55,003 bases of DNA, taken from NCBI GenBank assembly GCA_024278755.1, contig JAJRSO010000072.1, forward strand, positions 1-55,003, written 5' to 3'. The stretch comes from Calditrichota bacterium. Its GTDB lineage: Bacteria > Calditrichota > Calditrichia > Calditrichales > Calditrichaceae. Each line of letters begins with the position of its first letter. Positions within the stretch are counted from its first letter, which is position 1. The notes under the pieces were generated by a model that made no database searches, was not told where the DNA came from, and worked only from the letters and a program-made list of their open reading frames with translations. This document shows positions 1-6,931 of the stretch, piece by piece. The position numbers were made by a program, and so were the translations under genes.

Positions 1-647
1 TACGGCATAAGGGTAAGCAGTAGCAACACTCCAAATAAAATATTTACCAGTACGATCGCCGGTTTTAATCCGACTCTTCCGGGAAAGGTAACGGCATTGT
101 TTTGCAAATCCCCTTCCATATCCTGCATATCTTTTATAATTGCCCTGCCAAGATGAAAGAAAAACGCAAACACTGCGGGAATGATTCCCGCCTGCCAGTC
201 GAATACGGCCATCGCACCGTAAATAAACGTAAGTCCGGCGGCAAAACTAACCAGTAGATTTCCCAGTAAAACCGTGCGTTTTAAATGAGCGCTGTACCAG
301 ACAAGCAGAGCGGCAATGAGTACAGCTATCAAAAAAAAACGGAGGCCTGCAACCAGCGAAAGCGATAAGCCCGTTAAATATAAAAATGCAAACCAGCGCC
401 AGGCTTGTTTAATGCTAAGCGCTTTGGAGGCCAGGGGACGTTTGGGACGATTGACACGGTCGATTTCGGCATCATAAATATCATTGATCACATTGGCGCC
501 CGCCAGAATAAGCACGGCGGAAAATGCAACCGGCAATAACAGAGGCGTGACAAAAAATTGCGGGGAAATAAACGCAGCCAGCCAAACGCTTATAAACGTA
601 AGCGTTACATTTAACGGACGGATTATCTTAAAAAAGGCCAACAGCAT
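1..647 (-). CDS. UbiA-family prenyltransferase (3' end outside window)
   Basis: This membrane enzyme should transfer a polyprenyl group from its diphosphate to an acceptor, within the UbiA superfamily. Reading from the ATG at 647, 215 residues are visible. They carry the first aspartate-rich motif NDIYDAEID at about residues 55-63 and the second, KDMQDMEGD, at about 172-180, separated by hydrophobic helices. The start has a GAGGT ribosome site at about 653-657, overlapping the end of the upstream gene, which stops 3 nt before this start, so the two are co-transcribed. The acceptor is not clear from sequence. The motif spacing resembles geranylgeranylglyceryl-phosphate-type members found in archaea and FCB bacteria, but a quinone or haem role cannot be excluded. 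The C-terminus is missing. Confidence 0.85.
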   Translation of the reverse strand, partial: MLLAFFKIIRPLNVTLTFISVWLAAFISPQFFVTPLLLPVAFSAVLILAGANVINDIYDAEIDRVNRPKRPLASKALSIKQAWRWFAFLYLTGLSLSLVAGLRFFLIAVLIAALLVWYSAHLKRTVLLGNLLVSFAAGLTFIYGAMAVFDWQAGIIPAVFAFFFHLGRAIIKDMQDMEGDLQNNAVTFPGRVGLKPAIVLVNILFGVLLLLTLMP

Positions 648-650
648 GCT

Positions 651-1406
651 TTACCTCAGAGAATCGATAATATGTATTAGCATGCGAAATTTTTGCTTGT
701 TTCCCGATGTAAAACTCTCGTTGTGCAAAGACTCCGATAAAAGCTGTTTTACTTTTTCCTTTTTTTCGGCAGGGAAATACAAAGACGGCGCTTTTTCTTG
801 CGTTTTTATTTTTAAAATGTTTAAATCGGTAAGCGCCGAAAGCTCTTTTTGTAAAATAACAACCGTTCGGCCGTTTTTAATGGCTGCGTTTTCATACAAC
901 TGAAAGGCGGTTTGTGGAGCACGCTGCCACAAGGCTTTTAAAATGGGGAAAAAGTTTTCATTAACCAGATAATCCGTAGCTGTACGTTCCGGCATATGGC
1001 CGCTATTCATATACTGTATGGCAATACTGGCAGCCAGAACTGCCGCCGTAAAAACAGGCGCAACCTCATTGGAAGAGGGCCGGTTCATTATATGCGTCAG
1101 CTTATCGCCGACCTGCCGGGGTACATAATAAGAACTACTGCGCGTATCAAGAAAAAGTCTGTTCTTGGGTATTGCTACCCGGGAATCATAGTAGGCAGGT
1201 TTGTTTTTAAAGGAGGAAGGCGCCGTTATTTCGATACTGAAAGAAGATGAATCTGGTGCGCCCAAAATAAGATAATTCGGTTGCCAGAAAAGCGAATCTT
1301 TCACTCCGGCTGCCCCTTTAAATCCCGGATTGCCGAGCTGGGCGCCAAGGAGCTGAGCAGTGAATAACAATAAAATAAAGAACGCCGGCCTGCCGTTTGT
1401 TTTCAT
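651..1406 (-). CDS. exported protein of unknown function
   Basis: I do not recognise this family. The 251-residue product from the ATG at 1406 begins with a typical Sec signal peptide (basic start, hydrophobic stretch FFILLLFTAQLLGAQ, probable cleavage near residue 22). The rest looks soluble and mixed alpha/beta, with a basic, helix-rich C-terminal third. There is no twin-arginine motif despite the neighbouring tatA. The reading frame is open further upstream, to about 1535, but that extension runs into tatA on the same strand, and a GGTAAAGAG ribosome site sits just before 1406, so the shorter start is preferred. It lies 46 nt after tatA and 3 nt before the UbiA gene, in the same operon. 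A periplasmic location is inferred. Confidence 0.7.
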   Translation of the reverse strand: MKTNGRPAFFILLLFTAQLLGAQLGNPGFKGAAGVKDSLFWQPNYLILGAPDSSSFSIEITAPSSFKNKPAYYDSRVAIPKNRLFLDTRSSSYYVPRQVGDKLTHIMNRPSSNEVAPVFTAAVLAASIAIQYMNSGHMPERTATDYLVNENFFPILKALWQRAPQTAFQLYENAAIKNGRTVVILQKELSALTDLNILKIKTQEKAPSLYFPAEKKEKVKQLLSESLHNESFTSGNKQKFRMLIHIIDSLR

Positions 1407-1452
1407 CTCTTTACCTTTGAAATACGCCAAAGCGATAATAAAACCGATGCTG

Positions 1453-1665
1453 TCAGGCTTTGGGTTCGGTTTTATTATCCTCTTTATTGGGCTCGGACAA
1501 AGGTTTATTGATATCCAGTTCTTCCTGAATATCATTGGTGGCTTTTTTAAATTCCCGGATTCCCCGGCCCAAACCCTGTGCTAATTCGGGTAATTTTTTT
1601 GAACCGAATACCAGTAAAATAATAAACAAAATAACCAGTAATTCTGTTGTGCCGATTCCAAACAT
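1453..1665 (-). CDS. tatA: Sec-independent protein translocase TatA
   Basis: TatA forms the pore-like oligomer of the twin-arginine translocase, which exports folded proteins across the inner membrane. The 70-residue protein has the standard layout: a short N-terminus, one membrane helix (about residues 5-21), the hinge [14 protein letters not shown], an amphipathic helix, and an acidic/basic hydrophilic tail. Length and motif are typical of TatA/TatE. No tatC is visible in the window, so the rest of the translocase must be encoded elsewhere. It is 21 nt downstream of the DUF4321-like gene in the same operon. Confidence 0.93.
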   Translation of the reverse strand: MFGIGTTELLVILFIILLVFGSKKLPELAQGLGRGIREFKKATNDIQEELDINKPLSEPNKEDNKTEPKA

Positions 1666-1686
1666 TTTATCCCTCTTTTCTAAAAA

Positions 1687-1950
1687 TCATTTCATCCAGC
1701 GCAGTGCATAGGCGGCAATTAAAACGCCGATTACACCCATTATATTTATTTTAATCGTAAATCCCAGCGTAAGGCTAAGGATAATAATATTCACGGTTCC
1801 CGGACCGAAAGAAGCGGTGGCAGATTTTAAAAAAAACTGCTGCACAACTCCGGCAGGAATAATATACGCAGCTATCTCTCCTAAAACCGAGCCGATTAAA
1901 GCACCGAGAAACAGTACCACAATGTAATAAATCCAACCTCTTTTTGTCAT
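1687..1950 (-). CDS. small DUF4321-like membrane protein
   Basis: This 87-residue protein consists of a short basic N-terminus (MTKRGW) and two or three hydrophobic helices with glycine-rich turns (FLGALIGSVLGEIAAY, then a C-terminal pair). The layout resembles the small DUF4321 membrane family, whose function is unknown. A TTG five codons upstream is also in frame, but the GCAGGAG ribosome site lies between the two and points to the ATG at 1950. It sits between pssA and tatA, as such small membrane genes often do in envelope operons. Family assignment is by resemblance only. Confidence 0.7.
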   Translation of the reverse strand: MTKRGWIYYIVVLFLGALIGSVLGEIAAYIIPAGVVQQFFLKSATASFGPGTVNIIILSLTLGFTIKINIMGVIGVLIAAYALRWMK

Positions 1951-1988
1951 AATAAACTCCTGCAAATTATGTTGCAGGTCCCTCCGAA

Positions 1989-2714
1989 TTACGTTTTCCG
2001 AAGTCCTTTTCCGAGACCAATTCGAAAAATAAAACGGCCAAGCCCGCTAAGCACGTAGATTAAAATATATGGAAACAATAATGTTTTCGGAAAAATAATC
2101 GCGCTGATGGCCATTAAAATCATCAACACAAATAAACCTGCCTGCAAGCCCCCTCCTTTAAATGTAAAAGGCGGCAACACATCGTATCGAATGGTACTGA
2201 CCATCAGCACCGAAACGGTAACGGTAACTAAAAGCAATACCCGTGGAAACACTTCCCCCTGCGGAAAATGCATTCCGGCAAACAACACATAGGTGGCAAG
2301 CGTAATAGCGGCAGCCGGTGAAGGTAAGCCTACAAATTCACTCTTATCAAAACCCTCGAGCTGAACATTAAAACGGGCCAAACGAATACTGACAAATAAG
2401 AGCGGAAAAAAACTGATAAAAATTCCGGCGTTGCCCCAGTTATAAAAAAAGAAACCATAAATCAGTGCAGAAGGCGCCAGACGAAAGGAGATATTATCGG
2501 CCAGAGAATCGTATTCCACTCCGAATTTACTGGAAGCATTCGCCAGCCGGGCCACCTTTCCGTCCATGGCGTCAAAAAAAGAAGCCAGCAGAATCATCCA
2601 GGCGGCAAAGGTAAAATCTTTAACATACAAAGCCAGAACCGCAGACATAAAACCGCAGAACATATTGCCCATTGTAAAAAAATTTGGCATGATGGAACGG
2701 GGAATTTTAATCAC
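1989..2714 (-). CDS. pssA: CDP-diacylglycerol--serine O-phosphatidyltransferase
   Basis: The enzyme condenses CDP-diacylglycerol with L-serine to give phosphatidylserine, the first committed step to phosphatidylethanolamine, in the inner membrane. The 241-residue product has six or more hydrophobic helices and a complete CDP-alcohol phosphatidyltransferase motif: D48, D51-G52, A55-R56, G65, D69 and D73 (DAMDGKVAR then GVEYDSLAD). Its start overlaps the stop of psd by 4 nt (ATGA), which implies translational coupling with the next enzyme of the pathway. Length is normal for the short, Bacillus-like PssA class. Confidence 0.93.
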   Translation of the reverse strand: MIKIPRSIMPNFFTMGNMFCGFMSAVLALYVKDFTFAAWMILLASFFDAMDGKVARLANASSKFGVEYDSLADNISFRLAPSALIYGFFFYNWGNAGIFISFFPLLFVSIRLARFNVQLEGFDKSEFVGLPSPAAAITLATYVLFAGMHFPQGEVFPRVLLLVTVTVSVLMVSTIRYDVLPPFTFKGGGLQAGLFVLMILMAISAIIFPKTLLFPYILIYVLSGLGRFIFRIGLGKGLRKT

Positions 2715-3358
2715 GATGTAAACTCTCCAATAATGGTTTCCCCCGCTCTAACCTTGTCTTTTAACGACACATTAATTTTTGCGGAAAGCGGCAGAAACAA
2801 GTCCACCCGCGAACTGTACTTAATCATCCCAAAACGTTCGCCAGGTTTGATGGTATCGCCGGGTTTCAGGCGACAGACAATGCGTCTGGCAATGAGGCCG
2901 GCAATCTGAACAAAGAACACTTTTCCGAATTTGGTAGTGACGCCAATTTCTGTACGTTCGTTTACATCCAGCGCTTTATCGGCAAACGCCGCAAGGAACT
3001 GCCCGTTTTTATGCTCCAAAAACTCTACGGTTCCATCTACAGGATTTCGATTGATATGCGCATTGAATACGGACATAAATATCGCCACACGCCGAACTTT
3101 TTCTTTAAGATACACGGGTTCTTCGATTTCATCAATTTTAATTATGGTGCCATCTGCCGGAGAGATGATTAGGGCGTCTCCGTCAGGCGTTTTACGTTGC
3201 GGATCGCGAAAGAAAAAAAAATGAAAAATAAACAAAACGCCAATAATTCCCGTTACTATCCATAAAGCAACAGAAGGTTTAATGCACGAGGCTGCCAGTA
3301 AAAGCGCTTCGAGCAGTCCCGTGAAAAAGATAATTTTATAGCCGTCTTTTGTAATCAT
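2711..3358 (-). CDS. psd: phosphatidylserine decarboxylase proenzyme (short type)
   Basis: Psd decarboxylates phosphatidylserine to phosphatidylethanolamine with a pyruvoyl group made by self-cleavage. The 215-residue protein is of the short class, with an N-terminal membrane region (about residues 9-50), SPADG at 66-70, and the NAHINR stretch holding a conserved histidine near 101. The self-cleavage site normally reads Gly-Ser (as in FGSR). Here it reads Y-S182-S183-R, so the serine that becomes the pyruvoyl group is kept but the preceding glycine is replaced by serine. The start codon directly follows the purC stop (TAAATG), and the stop overlaps pssA. The family is clear; activity with the altered site is inferred. 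Confidence 0.9.
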   Translation of the reverse strand: MITKDGYKIIFFTGLLEALLLAASCIKPSVALWIVTGIIGVLFIFHFFFFRDPQRKTPDGDALIISPADGTIIKIDEIEEPVYLKEKVRRVAIFMSVFNAHINRNPVDGTVEFLEHKNGQFLAAFADKALDVNERTEIGVTTKFGKVFFVQIAGLIARRIVCRLKPGDTIKPGERFGMIKYSSRVDLFLPLSAKINVSLKDKVRAGETIIGEFTS

Positions 3359-4075
3359 TTATAGGTTCCTGTCCCCGGTAAGATGTTTTAAAATCGCACG
3401 AAAGGATTCTTCCGCCTTATTATTTGCCAGTCGGAAATAATTTTGCTTTAGTGCGCCATTGTCCTCAATATACCATAGCCGGGAATTATCCGGTGAAATT
3501 TCATCCGCAAGATAAATCTGATTTTGCAAACGTCCGAATTCCAGAGTGTAATCAACCAGTTTCAATTTCCGCCGTTCCATAAAGGCTTTTAAAACGGCAT
3601 TTACCTTGGAAGACAATCGTGAAATATGCTTCATCTCATCGGGACTGCAACGGTCAAAAGCATACGCATGGGATTCGGAAATCATCGGATTTCCCAAAGA
3701 CTCGTCTTTTAAATAGTATTCCAGCACAGGATATTTTAACGGAGTTCCTGCTTTAAGATTAAATCGTTCGCATAAGCTGCCGGCGGCAATATTGCGGATT
3801 AGAACCCGGATGGGCAGCATCTCCAGCTTTTTAACCTGTACCCGGTTTTCTCCGAGAATTTTACCCCAATGCGTAGGGATATTATAACTTTCAAGATATT
3901 CGAAAACAATCTTGGTTAAAGCAAGACGAACGGCTCCCTTTCCCTTAAATTCAGCCCGCTTTTCTCCGTCAAAAAGGGACTTGCTGTCCTTGAACTCTAA
4001 AACAACCTGATTGTCCGTTTCTGCCTGAAGTACCTTTTTTGTAGTGCCCTCAAACAACACTGTTTCACCTGCCAA
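3359..4075 (-). CDS. purC: phosphoribosylaminoimidazole-succinocarboxamide synthase
   Basis: PurC joins CAIR and aspartate with ATP to form SAICAR in purine synthesis. Visible family signatures are the N-terminal LFEGTTKKVL, FDGEKRAEFKGKG, the RVLIRNIAAGSL signature, and LADEISPDNSRLWY near the C-terminus. An ATG at 4096 is in frame, but it has no ribosome site. A GGGAGG lies inside the extension it would add, 7 nt before a TTG at 4075, and the shorter protein (238 residues) starts where the family usually does. TTG is therefore preferred. It sits in an envelope operon with no other purine gene nearby, so its presence here looks like co-transcription rather than a pathway cluster. Confidence 0.88.
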   Translation of the reverse strand: MAGETVLFEGTTKKVLQAETDNQVVLEFKDSKSLFDGEKRAEFKGKGAVRLALTKIVFEYLESYNIPTHWGKILGENRVQVKKLEMLPIRVLIRNIAAGSLCERFNLKAGTPLKYPVLEYYLKDESLGNPMISESHAYAFDRCSPDEMKHISRLSSKVNAVLKAFMERRKLKLVDYTLEFGRLQNQIYLADEISPDNSRLWYIEDNGALKQNYFRLANNKAEESFRAILKHLTGDRNL

Positions 4076-4104
4076 CGCACTTCCTCCCGGTTCCATATAT
4101 TTAT

Positions 4105-5292
4105 TTAATGCGGATATTTTTCAAGTATGATTAATTTTTCCTGTATTTTTCCATTCCGCCAGATCTTAACCTTTAGTTTGTCTCCCACCAGCAGTTCCAA
4201 AGACTGAATAACATACCCCACCGCCTGCGTATTGGAAACGTCTATTCCATTTAGGGCTAAAAGCACATCTCCCAACTTAATTCCGGCTTTCTCGGCCGGG
4301 CTGTTCTTTTCTATCCGTTTTATCAGAACACCCTGAGTGGAATTATAATGGATCATACGGGCGATATACGGATTTATATCGGTTCCGTACAGGCCAATCC
4401 AAATTTCGGCGTCACCCTTCCCCCGGGTTTTAAGTTTCTTAATAACCTGTTCAATATAATTGGCAGGAATGGCAAAGCCCACGCCTACCGAGCCGGACGA
4501 ACCGGACGAACCGGTATAAATAAACGTATTCATCCCCACCACTTCTCCCGCGGCATTACACAGCGGCCCCCCGCTGTTTCCCGGATTGATAGCGGCATCC
4601 GTTTGCAGCATATCTTCGTATACCCGGCCTTCCATCGGTGAAAAATCACGGTTTATCGCGCTGATTACCCCTACCGTAACCGTGGGTGAATTATTTACAA
4701 AAAGGCCAAATGGATTTCCGAGAGCAATGGCCCATTCGCCAATCAGCATCTTATCCGAATCCCCAAATTTTACCGATGGCAATCCTTTTTTATCTATTTT
4801 TAATAAAGAAATATCCGATACGTGATCGCTGCCGATAAGTTCTGCCGAAAGCTGTGTGCCGTCGCTCATAACGACAATAATCTCTTCGGCGTTGCCGGCC
4901 ACATGTTCATTGGTCACTACATATCCGTCTTCGGAAATGATAAACCCGGAGCCAAGCGACTGGATGGGCTGCTCAATAATGCGATCACCATAGATTTCCG
5001 GAAAATAACGGCTAAAGAAGGGATCGTTTCCAAATGGAGAACGCTGAATATACTTTTTAACTTTTGTTACATTAATAGATACCACCGCGGGCCGAACCAT
5101 CTTTACCGCTTCTGTAATGGCGTTGCTGCGGCTGGTCGCAATTTGTGTTTCCTGAACCGGTTTTGCATATACAGCTGCAACCGTAGTCGTATCTGTTTGT
5201 TGTCGCGTATGCGGACCAAATTCCTGATACAGATAAATACCGGCCATAATGCCGATAATAATAGTTAAAATGGGTCGTACTAATTTTGACAT
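4105..5292 (-). CDS. HtrA/DegP-family serine protease with one PDZ domain
   Basis: This is a membrane-anchored or periplasmic quality-control protease of the S1C family. The 395-residue protein has an N-terminal membrane segment (about 8-24), a trypsin-like domain with catalytic H130 (TNEHV), D160 (SDISLL) and S240 (PGNSGGPL), then a single PDZ domain (about 295-390; GVLIKRIEKNSPAEKAGI). One PDZ domain and an anchor make it closer to DegS or the Gram-positive HtrA group than to two-PDZ DegP. It lies 6 nt after tal in the long operon. A role in an envelope stress signal cannot be read from the sequence. Confidence 0.92.
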   Translation of the reverse strand: MSKLVRPILTIIIGIMAGIYLYQEFGPHTRQQTDTTTVAAVYAKPVQETQIATSRSNAITEAVKMVRPAVVSINVTKVKKYIQRSPFGNDPFFSRYFPEIYGDRIIEQPIQSLGSGFIISEDGYVVTNEHVAGNAEEIIVVMSDGTQLSAELIGSDHVSDISLLKIDKKGLPSVKFGDSDKMLIGEWAIALGNPFGLFVNNSPTVTVGVISAINRDFSPMEGRVYEDMLQTDAAINPGNSGGPLCNAAGEVVGMNTFIYTGSSGSSGSVGVGFAIPANYIEQVIKKLKTRGKGDAEIWIGLYGTDINPYIARMIHYNSTQGVLIKRIEKNSPAEKAGIKLGDVLLALNGIDVSNTQAVGYVIQSLELLVGDKLKVKIWRNGKIQEKLIILEKYPH

Positions 5293-5298
5293 AATCTG

Positions 5299-5946
5299 TT
5301 ACCGGTTTTTAACTTTTTCCCAATCCTTTAAAAAACTTTCAATTCCTTTATCGGTCAGAGGATGTTTCATCATCTGTTCAATCACTTTAAAAGGAATGGT
5401 AGCAATATCCGCTCCTATCATCGCTGTTTCGACCACATGCATGGTATGGCGGATGCTGGCCACAATAATTTCGGTTGAAATGGCATAGTTTTCAAATATC
5501 TGCTGTATTTGCTCAACCAGTTGCATTCCTTCCGTGGCGATATCATCGAGACGGCCCACAAAAGGACTTACAAATGAAGCGCCCGCACGCGCTGCAAGCA
5601 GGGCCTTAATCGGTGAGAAAATCAGGGTTACATTGGTTCGGATTCCTTCTTCCGCCAACTGCTTAACGGCTTTTAATCCGTCCTTGGTCATGGGGATTTT
5701 TACAACAATATTAGAATGTATTTTTGCCAGTTCACGGCCTTCGTTAACCATTCCTTCCCAATCTAATGAAACCGCTTCGGCACTTACCGGGCCGTCCACG
5801 ATTTCGCAAATGGCGTTAAAAATTTCTTTTGGATCGCCCTTTTCGCGGGAAATTAAAGTGGGATTTGTGGTAACTCCGTCCAGAATGCCGATACTGGCCG
5901 CTTCCCGAATTTCATCCAGATTGGCGGTATCAATAAAAAATTTCAT
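5299..5946 (-). CDS. tal: transaldolase (small, TalC/F6P-aldolase-like)
   Basis: Small transaldolases move a dihydroxyacetone unit between sugar phosphates in the pentose phosphate pathway by a Schiff base. The 215-residue protein starts with the typical [13 protein letters not shown], has [10 protein letters not shown], and the active-site lysine K83 in [10 protein letters not shown]. Length matches the class that includes bacterial transaldolase and fructose-6-phosphate aldolase; the two activities cannot be told apart securely here. It is read between truA (31 nt upstream) and the HtrA gene (6 nt downstream). Confidence 0.92.
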   Translation of the reverse strand: MKFFIDTANLDEIREAASIGILDGVTTNPTLISREKGDPKEIFNAICEIVDGPVSAEAVSLDWEGMVNEGRELAKIHSNIVVKIPMTKDGLKAVKQLAEEGIRTNVTLIFSPIKALLAARAGASFVSPFVGRLDDIATEGMQLVEQIQQIFENYAISTEIIVASIRHTMHVVETAMIGADIATIPFKVIEQMMKHPLTDKGIESFLKDWEKVKNR

Positions 5947-5977
5947 TTGTTTTACTTTAATAGCTGGTTAAATTTTT

Positions 5978-6703
5978 CTAATAACTTACTTCTTCCAGAA
6001 CCAGTCCTTTTGCCGGTACGGACAGGGGCACCTTGCGACGGTCACCGGATTCAATTATTCGACGCATATCAGACAAAGTAATTTTTCCGCGTCCAAGTTC
6101 GATTAGCGTACCGGTAATGGCCCGCACCATGCCGTGCAAGAAGCGATTGGCCTTTATTTCATAAATAAAAACGTCTCCTGTCCGTAGCCAACGGCTGCTT
6201 AGTATATTGCAACGGTGGTGTTTTACAACACTGTTAACTTTACAAAAAGCCTTAAAATCTTCATATTCCAAAACAAGTTTTGCACCGGCCTGCATGAGGG
6301 TAAAATTCAACGGATAGTGGACAGTCCAGGAATAGAAGCGGTTTAAAGCGGTTACGTCGGTCGTAATGGTATAGCGGTATCGCCGCGCTGTGGCATCAAA
6401 ACGGGCATGAAAACCAGCGCTTGCCGTGGTAATTGTTTTTACCGCTATCGCTCTGCAAAGTATGCCGTTTAAAGAACGCTTTAGTTTATATATATCAAAG
6501 TCCGGTATATCACAATGTACTACCTGGTTGCGGGCATGAACCCCTGTATCGGTACGACCTGCAGCCGTAACACGGATGTGTTGTTTAAAAAGTACAAACA
6601 GAGCGCGTTCAAGTTCTTCCTGTACCGAGATTTGTCCCTTTTGTATTTGCCAGCCGCTAAATCCGCTACCGTCATACTCCAAAACAAGCTTTATTCGCTG
6701 CAT
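5978..6703 (-). CDS. truA: tRNA pseudouridine(38-40) synthase TruA
   Basis: TruA makes pseudouridine at positions 38-40 of the anticodon arm. The 241-residue protein has the N-terminal KLVLEYDGSGFSGWQ, and the catalytic aspartate D52 in AAGRTDTGVHARNQ. The frame stays open to 6772, but that extension (MAQLEMK...) has no homologous look, and a good sigma-70 promoter (6734-6762) lies inside it. The ATG at 6703 is therefore the start. It is the first gene of the ten-gene minus-strand operon. Confidence 0.93.
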   Translation of the reverse strand: MQRIKLVLEYDGSGFSGWQIQKGQISVQEELERALFVLFKQHIRVTAAGRTDTGVHARNQVVHCDIPDFDIYKLKRSLNGILCRAIAVKTITTASAGFHARFDATARRYRYTITTDVTALNRFYSWTVHYPLNFTLMQAGAKLVLEYEDFKAFCKVNSVVKHHRCNILSSRWLRTGDVFIYEIKANRFLHGMVRAITGTLIELGRGKITLSDMRRIIESGDRRKVPLSVPAKGLVLEEVSY

Positions 6704-6733
6704 ATCTGCTTTAATATTTAAAATATAGTGTTC

Positions 6734-6762
6734 AATATACAGTATTCTTAATTTCATTTCAA
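6734..6762 (-). promoter_or_regulatory. sigma-70-type promoter of the truA operon
   Basis: On the minus strand TTGAAA (6762-6757) is followed after exactly 17 nt by TATATT (6739-6734), close to the sigma-70 consensus. Transcription should begin near 6727, giving a leader of about 24 nt before the truA ATG at 6703. There is no other gene start between it and the ccm terminator, so it probably drives truA to the UbiA gene. Confidence 0.65.
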
Positions 6763-6803
6763 GTTGAGCCATTCGCCCCTAAGTACTGTATATTCAATTA
6801 CTT

Positions 6804-6836
6804 TCAAAAAAAAACCGCCGGAAATGCGACGGTTTT
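6804..6836 (-). terminator. rho-independent terminator after ccmF
   Basis: On the minus strand a 10-bp stem (AAAACCGTCG with CGGCGGTTTT, one mismatch, 6-nt loop) is followed by a run of T residues. It lies about 95 nt beyond the ccmF stop and just before the truA promoter, so it separates the two operons. Confidence 0.8.
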
Positions 6837-6931
6837 ACGATAGTTTTATACTTTTTGATCTTTGTATGCTCTTTTCAAAAACGGAACAAACGGATTTTGA
6901 TGGCAGATTATTTTTACTCGGCTAAAACAGG

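Noticed and set aside
4076-4096. ATG start for purC at 4096
   Set aside because: No ribosome site; a GGGAGG is inside the extension and points to the TTG at 4075.
6704-6772. N-terminal extension of TruA
   Set aside because: The likely promoter lies inside it, and the family motif begins at the ATG at 6703.
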